Below, in pieces: positions 36,701 through 44,191 of a DNA stretch of 64,000 nt. The first letter of the stretch is position 1; each line of letters starts with the position of its first letter. The position numbers and the translations under genes were made by a program. The notes below the pieces were generated by a model. It was given only the letters and a program-made list of their open reading frames with translations, was not told the DNA's origin and searched no databases. This DNA is from Acidobacteriota bacterium (GTDB taxonomy: Bacteria; Acidobacteriota; Blastocatellia; Pyrinomonadales; Pyrinomonadaceae), in NCBI GenBank assembly GCA_016718135.1, contig JADKEF010000003.1:545182-609181 (forward strand), written 5' to 3'.

Positions 36701-37876
36701 ATGGAAAAATCTATCCAACCAATTCTCGACAAAGCCCTCGCCGGCGAACGGCTGACCACTGAAGACTGTACCGATTTGCTCGAATCCCGTGATTTCGTCC
36801 GCATCGGCCTAGCCGCCGACGAGATCCGTCAACGCAAAAATCCCGGCGATGTCGTCACGTACATCATCGACCGCAACATCAATTACACCAACGTTTGCAA
36901 CGTAGTCTGCACATTCTGCGCATTCTATCGACGGCCCGGAAAGCCGGACACTTATGTGCATTCGATTGACGAAATTTGCAGCCGCATAGACGAGACCATC
37001 GCCCTCGGCGGTACCGGCGTGCTCATGCAGGGCGGCTTGCATCCGGATTTCAATATCGAGTGGTACGAGGATCTGCTCTCGACATTGCACGCAAAGTATC
37101 CAAAATTCCAGCTCCACTGCTTCTCGCCGCCCGAGATCCATAACATCTCGCTGATCTCGAAGCTGGATTACGAAACTATCCTTCGACGTTTGAAAGCCGC
37201 AGGCCTCAACTCAATGCCCGGCGGCGGCGGCGAAATTCTCGATGACGAGGTGCGTGCCCGCGTCTCGACCAAGTGCAACACCCAGCAATGGCTCGACGTG
37301 ATGCGTGCCGTTCACAAGGTCGGGCTGATCTCGACGGGCACGATGATGTTTGGCATCGGAGACAAGATCGAACACCGCGTCCGACATCTCGAACGCATCC
37401 GTCAGGTACAGGACGAATCACTCGCCGCAAAAGCAATCGATCCAAACTACGGCGAGTTCACCGCCTTCATCCCGTGGACCTTCCAACGCGAAAACACCGC
37501 CCTCGGCCGCAAAATTACCGAAGAACCAACCGGCATCGACTACCTCCAAATGCTAGCCGTCTCGCGCCTCTTCCTCGACAACATCCAACACATCCAGGCC
37601 TCATGGCTAACCCAGGGGATAAAACTCGGCCAAACAAGCCTCCGTTTCGGCGCGGACGACATGGGCTCCATCATGATCGAAGAAAACGTAGTCTCCGCCG
37701 CCGGGGCCCACAACGAGGCGAATGAAAGAGATTTGCGGTATCAGATCCGGGAAGCTGGCTATGTTCCCCAGCAGCGTGACATCCTCTACAACCATATCGA
37801 CCGTGAAAACGTCGATTCACTCGATCGAAGCGACTCAATGAAGTTAAAAGAGTTGAGCGTTGCATTCGCAGACTGA
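36701..37876 (+). CDS. mqnC: Cyclic dehypoxanthinyl futalosine synthase (MqnC)
   Basis: 391 residues. Radical SAM enzyme with the cluster-binding motif 'CNVVCTFCAF' (CxxxCxxC), followed by 'VLMQGGLHPDFNIEWYEDLL' and 'NSMPGGGGEILDDEVR', both hallmark stretches of the MqnC/CofH/MqnE group. 'GTMMFGIGD' and 'EFTAFIPWTFQRENTALG' favour MqnC. It closes the ring of dehypoxanthine futalosine in menaquinone synthesis and acts downstream of MqnA/MqnE/MqnB. The family start is kept (MEKSIQPILDKAL). With mqnA upstream this shows that the organism uses the futalosine pathway. Confidence 0.92.
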   Translation: MEKSIQPILDKALAGERLTTEDCTDLLESRDFVRIGLAADEIRQRKNPGDVVTYIIDRNINYTNVCNVVCTFCAFYRRPGKPDTYVHSIDEICSRIDETIALGGTGVLMQGGLHPDFNIEWYEDLLSTLHAKYPKFQLHCFSPPEIHNISLISKLDYETILRRLKAAGLNSMPGGGGEILDDEVRARVSTKCNTQQWLDVMRAVHKVGLISTGTMMFGIGDKIEHRVRHLERIRQVQDESLAAKAIDPNYGEFTAFIPWTFQRENTALGRKITEEPTGIDYLQMLAVSRLFLDNIQHIQASWLTQGIKLGQTSLRFGADDMGSIMIEENVVSAAGAHNEANERDLRYQIREAGYVPQQRDILYNHIDRENVDSLDRSDSMKLKELSVAFAD

Positions 37877-37955
37877 GAAAACCCGTACTTGAAAATACTG
37901 GATTCACTCTTCTGCGAATACATATTTTCCCCATTTCCCTGCATCATACCTTTCA

Positions 37956-39086
37956 ATGAGATCGATCTTTCACGGACATAGACGTTTATTCGCGGTTGCT
38001 TCGTTGATTTTGCTTTTCTCGATTGGCGGCTCGGCACAGAGTGGGCGGGTGACGGCTACTCCTACGCCGACCCCGGTGGATGAGGTTTTGCGGGTCAATA
38101 CTGAAGAGATCAAGTTGAATGTGTTGGCGTTTGACGAGGAAGGCAAGTTTTTTCGGGATGTGACGGATCGCGATCTTGTCATTAGCGAGAATAACGTGCT
38201 GCACCAGCCGACGAGTGTGCGGCGTTTGCCGGCGAATGTATTGATCGTGCTCGATACGGGCGGCGAGATGCGGGCGGTGAAATCGCTCGATCAGACGCGA
38301 AAGGTGGCTCGCGGGGTGGTCGAGGCTTTGCAGCCGGATGATTCGATAGCGGTGATGTCGTACGCGGACAAGGCTGAGATCATTGGCGAATGGACGACTG
38401 ATAAGGCACAGGCATTAGCGGCGATAAAGCGAACTACCTTTGGTCGACGCTCCGTATTTGTTGACGCTATCACGCTCGCGACCGAGTTCTTGCTCAAAGA
38501 TCCGCTTGAGAACAAGCATCTTGTTTTAATTACCGATGGCACTGATAGCCAAGGGCGTTCTTCCGCAAAATTCGATGCAATGCAGCGGCTGCTTGCGACC
38601 GACATCAGCGTTCACGTGCTGAGCTACACTGAGATGGAGGCCGCCGACATCGAGCCGCGAACGAAAGGCATCTCTAACATGCCGCCGCCAAAATCGATGC
38701 CCGATGAGATTGCCGATACGCTGCCAAATGGTGCTCGCGATATCAAGAAAGCTCCGAAGATCGGCCCGACAATCAGTCTCGACCGCACCTTCATCAAAAA
38801 GATGAAGGCTCGAAAGGCCGAGCTTGAAGTTAGCCAAGAGCAGCTCGATAAGCTTGCAGAAGAAAGCAATGGGTCATTTATTCTGCCAGCGACGATTGAC
38901 GAGATGCTCGAGAAATCGGCGCTCGTCGCAAAGATGATCGATGCGAGCTATGTAGTCACCTACACGCCTAAAATACCCGTGGTCGAAACCCGCGGAATCG
39001 CCGAGCGTAAGATCGATGTCACATCCAAACGCCCAGGGCTCGTAGTGCAGGCACGGCGAAAGCTGATGATCGCGCGAGCGAAATAG
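37956..39086 (+). CDS. Secreted VWFA-related (acidobacterial type) protein
   Basis: 376 residues. A signal peptide ('FAVASLILLFSIGGSAQ') is followed by a short Thr-Pro linker and a von Willebrand A-like domain (about 90-270) with 'VLIVLDTGGEMRAVKSL', 'DSIAVMSYADKAEII', 'FVDAITLATEFL' and 'KHLVLITDGTD'. The layout matches the VWFA-related family expanded in Acidobacteriota. The canonical MIDAS motif DxSxS is degraded to DTGGE, so metal-dependent ligand binding may be lost or altered. The last 90 residues are charged and helical. Probably periplasmic or extracellular; the partner is unknown. Confidence 0.8.
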   Translation: MRSIFHGHRRLFAVASLILLFSIGGSAQSGRVTATPTPTPVDEVLRVNTEEIKLNVLAFDEEGKFFRDVTDRDLVISENNVLHQPTSVRRLPANVLIVLDTGGEMRAVKSLDQTRKVARGVVEALQPDDSIAVMSYADKAEIIGEWTTDKAQALAAIKRTTFGRRSVFVDAITLATEFLLKDPLENKHLVLITDGTDSQGRSSAKFDAMQRLLATDISVHVLSYTEMEAADIEPRTKGISNMPPPKSMPDEIADTLPNGARDIKKAPKIGPTISLDRTFIKKMKARKAELEVSQEQLDKLAEESNGSFILPATIDEMLEKSALVAKMIDASYVVTYTPKIPVVETRGIAERKIDVTSKRPGLVVQARRKLMIARAK

Positions 39087-39154
39087 CAGAACTTTTGCTT
39101 TCGAAAACTGGGTTCCGGTGCTAGAATCGCGGTGTTCTCGACAAACTAATCACC

Positions 39155-39673
39155 GTGATATCCATTCGCCAAGCCACCCTAGACGACGCCAAGCTACTGA
39201 CCGATCTGTCGTACACCACCTTCTGGGACGCCTTTGCACACCACCCGAAAAACGCCCCTGACGACCTCAATCACTACATGCGGCAGGCCTTTAATCAGGA
39301 GCAGATCGCTGCCGAATTGGCGGAGCCGAGCTCGATCTTTCTCGTCGCCGAGATCGACGGCAAACCGGCCGGTTACGCAAAGCTGATCATCGGCAGCTCT
39401 GAGGACGGCGTAACAGCAACGCGTCCCATCGAGCTCTCACGACTCTATTCGCATCAGGAATTTATAGGTAAAGGCGTCGGGCAGAATCTGATGGATGCTT
39501 GCTTCGAAAGAGCTCGGCGGCACGACCACGACGTTATGTGGCTCGGCGTATGGGAGTATAACCCGCGGGCGCAGCGGTTCTATGAAAAGAACGGATTCGA
39601 GGTCATCGGACGACACACCTTTCAACTCGGCTCCGATCCGCAGACGGATCTGTTAATGCAAAAGAAAATATAG
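39155..39673 (+). CDS. GNAT-family N-acetyltransferase
   Basis: 172 residues starting at GTG 39155. The typical Gcn5-related order is seen: 'IRQATLDDAKLLTDLS' at the start, 'FLVAEIDGKPAGYAKLI', the acetyl-CoA pyrophosphate loop region 'LSRLYSHQEFIGKGVGQNLMDACFERAR' with the Q/RxxGxG/A-like 'GKGVGQNL', and the terminal 'WEYNPRAQRFYEKNGFEVIGRHTFQLG'. The whole resembles PaiA/RimI-like small-molecule acetyltransferases. Substrate unknown. It is followed by a solo palindromic repeat (39674-39733). Confidence 0.85.
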   Translation: MISIRQATLDDAKLLTDLSYTTFWDAFAHHPKNAPDDLNHYMRQAFNQEQIAAELAEPSSIFLVAEIDGKPAGYAKLIIGSSEDGVTATRPIELSRLYSHQEFIGKGVGQNLMDACFERARRHDHDVMWLGVWEYNPRAQRFYEKNGFEVIGRHTFQLGSDPQTDLLMQKKI

Positions 39674-39733
39674 CCACCGAGCACACTGAGATCACTGAGT
39701 TTTTCTCTGAGAACTCTGTGTCCTCTGTGGCTA
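39674..39733. repeat. Solo palindromic repeat (CACAGAG/CTCTGTG family)
   Basis: About 60 bp with GCCACCGAG...CACTGAG on the left and CTCTGTGTCCTCTGTGGC on the right, forming an imperfect palindrome. It is related to the 18-bp inverted repeat around the GxxExxY gene at 58.4-58.9 kb. It immediately follows the GNAT stop. Confidence 0.7.
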
Positions 39734-39775
39734 GTCTTCTTGCCAAGTCTCCGTAAATGCATTATCGTTGCATGT

Positions 39776-40789
39776 GTGCGACAAATAGCAAACCCTCCTA
39801 ATCCCTACAACAAATACACCGCCGAATATGTTGGCGAGCCGCCGCCGACTAAGCTTGAGATCTTTGAGGAATTGGCGACAAAGAAAGTTATTACCAAAGC
39901 GTTCGCTTCTGATTGGGAAGGCGGTTGGCGGTATACGGTGAATTGTTATCGCGGGTGTGTGCATGGATGTACGTATTGTTTTGCACGGCAGTATCACGAA
40001 TATTTGGGTTACGGAGCAGGGACGGATTTTGAGACGAAGATAGTCGTCAAACCGAATGCTCCGCAACTGCTCAGGCAGGAACTGAAGAAGACCCGCGACA
40101 AGATGCCGCATCTGGATTTTTCGTTTGCGACCGATCCGTATCTGCCGCTTGAGGCGAGTTATGAGTTGACGCGGCAGTGTCTGGAGGTTTGTGTAGATTT
40201 CCAAGTGCCGGTCGGTGTAATTACAAAGGCGCCGCTTGTGACACGTGATATCGATCTGCTGAAAAAATTGAAAAAGGTCTCGGTATTTTTCTCGCTTCCG
40301 TTTCTGACCAAAGAAAAGTCGAATCCTTTCGAACCCTACACTCCGGTGCCTGAGGCCCGCTTTCGAGCGATGAAAATGCTGTCCGACGAAGGGATCACGA
40401 CCGGCATCGGCATTGCGCCTGTTATCCCGGGCTATAACGAATCGGATATTCCGGGTTTGCTGGAGCGGGCAAAGGAATCCGGAGCGACGCGGGCGTTCAT
40501 GTCGATGCTGCATCTCGATACCGATTCGATCGAAGCGTATTTTGTTGAAAAAATGCACGAACGTCTGCCGCCGACACGCGTCACCAAGATCATCAACACC
40601 ATGAAACGCGAACGCGGCGGTTCGTTGCGACACGCCACCTACAAAGATCGCATGACCGGCAAGACCGAGCAGTGGGAAGTGACGACTAAGCTGTTCGAGT
40701 TTCACGCAAAACGGCTCGGATTTAAGCAGCACGAGAAACCGGCCGAGCCAGAAGTGGCGGCAATACCAATTCAGCAAACACTTTTTTAA
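39776..40789 (+). CDS. SPL-like radical SAM protein (Rv2578c/PA0069 type)
   Basis: 337 residues from GTG 39776; an extended reading from TTG 39740 would overlap the upstream repeat. The radical SAM motif 'CVHGCTYC' lies within 'VNCYRGCVHGCTYCFARQYH', with 'TDPYLPLEASYELTRQCLE' and 'VFFSLPF', all typical of the spore-photoproduct-lyase-related SplB group found in non-sporulating bacteria. The reaction of these homologues is not established; a DNA-repair or nucleic-acid role is often assumed from similarity to SPL. 'GIAPVIPGYNESDIPGLLERAKESGA' is also conserved. It precedes a small TPR gene. Confidence 0.82.
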   Translation: MRQIANPPNPYNKYTAEYVGEPPPTKLEIFEELATKKVITKAFASDWEGGWRYTVNCYRGCVHGCTYCFARQYHEYLGYGAGTDFETKIVVKPNAPQLLRQELKKTRDKMPHLDFSFATDPYLPLEASYELTRQCLEVCVDFQVPVGVITKAPLVTRDIDLLKKLKKVSVFFSLPFLTKEKSNPFEPYTPVPEARFRAMKMLSDEGITTGIGIAPVIPGYNESDIPGLLERAKESGATRAFMSMLHLDTDSIEAYFVEKMHERLPPTRVTKIINTMKRERGGSLRHATYKDRMTGKTEQWEVTTKLFEFHAKRLGFKQHEKPAEPEVAAIPIQQTLF

Positions 40790-40833
40790 CGGAAAGACTC
40801 CGAGTCACAAAGATAGCAATGATCCTTGTTTTT

Positions 40834-40869
40834 CTTTGCGTCTTACCACCTTTGCGTCTTTGCGTTAAG
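40834..40869 (+). repeat. CTTTGCGT-type intergenic repeat
   Basis: Three TTTGCGTCTT-like units just before the TPR gene start. The same word occurs in the inverted repeat at 54441-54514. Confidence 0.5.
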
Positions 40870-40878
40870 ATATTCCTT

Positions 40879-41199
40879 ATGCAGAATCGCATCGACGTTT
40901 TTGAACAGATGTTAGCCGCCGACCCGTCGAATTCGATGGTTATGTTCGGCCTTGCCAAGGAATATGAGAAGACTAGCGAGCACGCAAAGGTGATTACCCT
41001 TCTCGAGAATTACCTTGCAAGTTATGACGATGAGGGAAATGCCTATGGCGTTCTGGCAAATGCATATTTACAAAGCGGCGACCGAGCAAAGGCTATCGAG
41101 ACCTACCAAAAAGGGATCGATGTTTCGATGGCACATGGGCATCCATCGATGGCTAATGAATATAGGATGACGATCGATCTGGATCTCAGCGATCAATAG
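40879..41199 (+). CDS. Small TPR-repeat protein
   Basis: 106 residues from ATG 40879. An upstream start at 40819 would translate the CTTTGCGT repeat and is rejected. It comprises about two to three tetratricopeptide repeats ('MVMFGLAKEYEKTSEHAKVITLLENYL', 'YGVLANAYLQSGDRAKAIETYQKGI', shown as A/Y/L-patterned helices), a protein-protein interaction fold. Short stand-alone TPR proteins of this type are common and without fixed function. It converges with the membrane protein gene with a 7-bp overlap. Confidence 0.72.
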   Translation: MQNRIDVFEQMLAADPSNSMVMFGLAKEYEKTSEHAKVITLLENYLASYDDEGNAYGVLANAYLQSGDRAKAIETYQKGIDVSMAHGHPSMANEYRMTIDLDLSDQ

Positions 41200-41660
41200 T
41201 CCCACCACAGGTCCAGTGTCTTGGCGCCGTCGACGAATCTGATCCACCTTTCCTCGATATTCTTGCCAAGCCAATGATCGCGGAGGAAAAAACGGACAAA
41301 ATAGAAGACGAAGGCGATGAAAAAGCCCAGCGGGATCGCTGTCGCCATAGCGATAAGTGAAACGATATCAAAGTCACCAAATCCGAACCCGAACCTTAGG
41401 AGACCGAAGATCCCTGATGCGATCAAAGTCAGGGTCACATATCGGGCGGCTATCAGATGAATCCTGCGATCGATCCAAAAGCGTTTCATATCGTCTAAAT
41501 GAAACGGTACAAATAGTAAGCCAACACAAAGCGAAGTGAACGGTTTTTGTACGAGTGATGAGACCGCGAAAAACACAAGAAAACCCGAGACTATCCCGGC
41601 AACCATGCTCCCTATCAAGAGCAGTCCAAAGTCTTTGATGACTGTGATGATTCGTCTCAC
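41193..41660 (-). CDS. Four-helix membrane protein of unknown function
   Basis: 155 residues starting at GTG 41660, overlapping the stop of the cyclophilin gene (GTGA). Four hydrophobic segments at about 10-35, 40-53, 72-92 and 100-127, and a charged C-terminus ('RDHWLGKNIEERWIRFVDGAKTLDLWWDY'). No family recognised. Translational coupling to the cyclophilin gene suggests co-expression, not necessarily shared function. Confidence 0.62.
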   Translation of the reverse strand: MRRIITVIKDFGLLLIGSMVAGIVSGFLVFFAVSSLVQKPFTSLCVGLLFVPFHLDDMKRFWIDRRIHLIAARYVTLTLIASGIFGLLRFGFGFGDFDIVSLIAMATAIPLGFFIAFVFYFVRFFLRDHWLGKNIEERWIRFVDGAKTLDLWWDY

Positions 41661-42334
41661 TTTGTTGGCGTCGTCATGCAGCCAGTGATCGATGCTTTGC
41701 GGATGCGAACCGGCTTCTCCGGCTTTTCTCCGACAACCGGTGCCTTGTTTATCACATCCGCGACTTCCATTCCTTTCGTCACTCGGCCAAAAGCGGCGAA
41801 AGAACCGTCCAGATGCGAGCCGTTTCCGACCAGTATGAAGAAGTTACTTGTCGCCGAATTTGGTTCGTCAGTCCGCGCCATTGAGACGATGCCGCGTTCG
41901 TGAAGTATCTTGCTAGGCTCGTCGGGCACCTTTCGGCGAGCCCTTGTACCCATCACCTGATTCACGCCGCCCTCGCGTGACCAAATGTTGCCGCCCTGGA
42001 TAACAAATCCGGGAACGACGCGGCTAAAGGTAGTCGTATCTAACAGGCCTGTCGCCACTAGATTAAGGAAATTACGAACCGATTCTGGAGCAACCTCCGG
42101 GAACATTTCCATCTCGATATCCCCAACCTCAGTTTCGAATTTCACACATTTTGATGCCATCGTTTTTGCGTCAGCTTTATCGAAAGGCTCGGCCGCGGCT
42201 GGCTTTTCCACCGGACGCTCGTTGATCTTCTTGATCTCCGGCGAGGCTGTCGGTGTGGGTTGTGACATTTGCGGAAATGCTGCAACCACTACGGTTGTTA
42301 GTAAGGCCGTCAAAATGAAGATTCTCGATATCAT
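41657..42334 (-). CDS. Exported cyclophilin-type peptidyl-prolyl isomerase
   Basis: 225 residues. A signal peptide ('FILTALLTTVVVAAFPQ') and a Pro-rich spacer are followed by a cyclophilin domain from about residue 62. Its features are 'FETEVGDIEMEMFPEVAPESVRNFLNLV' (start of the fold), 'FSRVVPGFVIQGGN' (FHRVI..F..QGGD equivalent), 'SMARTDEPNSATSNFFILVG' (the SQFFI region) and 'LDGSFAAFGRVTKGMEVAD'. The catalytic Arg is retained in 'FSRVVP'. It catalyses cis-trans proline isomerisation of exported proteins. The stop overlaps the start of the downstream membrane protein gene. Confidence 0.9.
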   Translation of the reverse strand: MISRIFILTALLTTVVVAAFPQMSQPTPTASPEIKKINERPVEKPAAAEPFDKADAKTMASKCVKFETEVGDIEMEMFPEVAPESVRNFLNLVATGLLDTTTFSRVVPGFVIQGGNIWSREGGVNQVMGTRARRKVPDEPSKILHERGIVSMARTDEPNSATSNFFILVGNGSHLDGSFAAFGRVTKGMEVADVINKAPVVGEKPEKPVRIRKASITGCMTTPTK

Positions 42335-42408
42335 TTCGTTCCGTTTTGATGTATTTTCAATAAAACGAGCAAATAAGTAAAGGAAATTCGGAGTCTATTA
42401 TAAAAGCT

Positions 42409-44095
42409 ATGAAGAGAGCGTTATTGTCCGTCACATACATCGTCATTGTTACCTCAGCCGCATTTACCCAGCGCGAGCTCGGCGTACGCCCGACCGACAC
42501 AGGCGGTGCGTTGATGTTCGAGCAAGCCGTTTATGATGTGCAATTTTATGATGTGCGATTAAAGGTCGATCCGGCGAAAAAGTGGATCACCGGAACGTCG
42601 ACCATGAACGCAAAGGTCGTGATACCGACAAATGTCGTCGTGCTCGATCTTGACACGCCATACACGGTCTCCCGCGTCTATTTCAACCCGACGATCTATG
42701 ACAAAAAAGATCTTAAGTACGAGCGACGCGGTAATAAGATCTGGGTTTGGTTCCCGATGACGAAGCAGGTGGGCGAGAATATCTCTGTGATCGTCGATTA
42801 TTCCGGCTCTCCTCGGGTGGCTCCGCGGGCACCTTGGGTCGGCGGGATCATGTGGGAAAAAACGCCTAGCGGTGCCGACTGGATCTCGGTCGCTCTGCAG
42901 AATGACGGAGCCGATCTTCTCTTTCCATGCAAAGATCACCCATCTGATAAACCCGCGATGGCGGAGATGCAGATCACCGTCCCTGATCCTCTTGTCGCAG
43001 TCGGCCCGGGGAAACTTTGGGGTGTGAAGAAGAAATGCCGACGCCACAACCTCGTACACGTGGCAAATGAGAAATCCGATCTCAAATTACTCGATGGTAT
43101 TCAATGCGGCTCCGTACAAGTTGATCGAGGACAGCGTCAAGAGCATAACCGGCGAGACGATCCCGATCAAGTTTTACATCCTGCCGGAGAGCTTTGAGAA
43201 GGGGGCAAAGCTGATAGAGGAAACGAAAAAATACAACGCCTTTTATGAAAAGTACATTGGCCCGTTTCCTTTTCGCTCCGAGAAACTCGGCATCGCGGAG
43301 ACGCCGCATCTCGGCATGGAGCATTCGACCATGCTTGCCTATGGCAATAAGTTCCAGTACAACGCTAACGGTATCGATACGCTGCAATTGCACGAATTTG
43401 GCCACGAGTGGTGGGCAAATCTGGTGACGGCAAGCGACTGGCGTGATTTCTGGATCCACGAGGGATTTCAGTCATTCATGGACACGCTCTATCTTGAGGA
43501 ACTAAAGGGCAAGGAAGCGTATCTAACGGCAATGAAGAACCGGGCTCGCGGCTTCAAGAACAAGCAACCCGTCGCACCTCGCGAACCCAAGATCGCCTAC
43601 CAGGTGTACATGTCCGAACCCGAATATCTAAATTCCGACGGCGATATCTACGGCAAAGGAGCTTACTTTCTACATACGCTCAGATACCTGATCGGCGACG
43701 AGAAATTCTTCAAGGCCCTACGCCACATGGCGTATCCGACAAAGGAAATGGAATTGCTGACCGACGGACGTCAGACAAGGCTCGTCAATACAGACGATTT
43801 CCTGACAATCGCCGAGGCCGACTCAGGAATGAAACTTGATTGGCTTTTCGAAATGTACCTGCGTCAACCTAAACTCCCAAAGCTCGTGGTCGCAGCCCCG
43901 GCCGATTGCGCTGTCAACTGCCCACTACTGCTCCGCTGGGAAACGCCAAACAACATGCCATTCCCGATGCCCGTCGACGTCGAGATCGACGGCAAGATCC
44001 AACGCGTCGAAATGCCGGACGGAAAAGGCACCGTGACCTATTCGGGCAGGCCGCCGGTTGTCGATCCGAAGGGGTGGGTTTTGAAGGTGCAATAG
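42409..44095 (+). CDS. M1-family metallopeptidase (frameshifted, about 561 aa if corrected)
   Basis: Signal peptide ('ALLSVTYIVIVTSAAFTQ'), then the M1 N-terminal beta domain ('FYDVRLKVDPAKKWITGTSTMNAKV'), the catalytic domain with the zinc site HEFGH and the third ligand Glu 18 residues on ('WIHEGF'), and 'GMEHSTMLAYG' as the GAMEN-like substrate motif. The frame is broken near the AAA at 43033-43035; deleting one A restores '...VKKNADATTSYTWQM...' into the rest of the protein. Uncorrected, the gene would read as two pieces (42409-43197 and 43067-44095). It removes N-terminal residues from peptides in the periplasm. One of four exported peptidase-like genes nearby. Confidence 0.85.
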
Positions 44096-44191
44096 ATTAG
44101 CGGGATTGGCCCAAATTGCCCGTATTAGCGCGATTTGCTATCTTAAAAAGTTGCCGCATTTGTAATATTGGTATTAACGGGACTTATTAAA

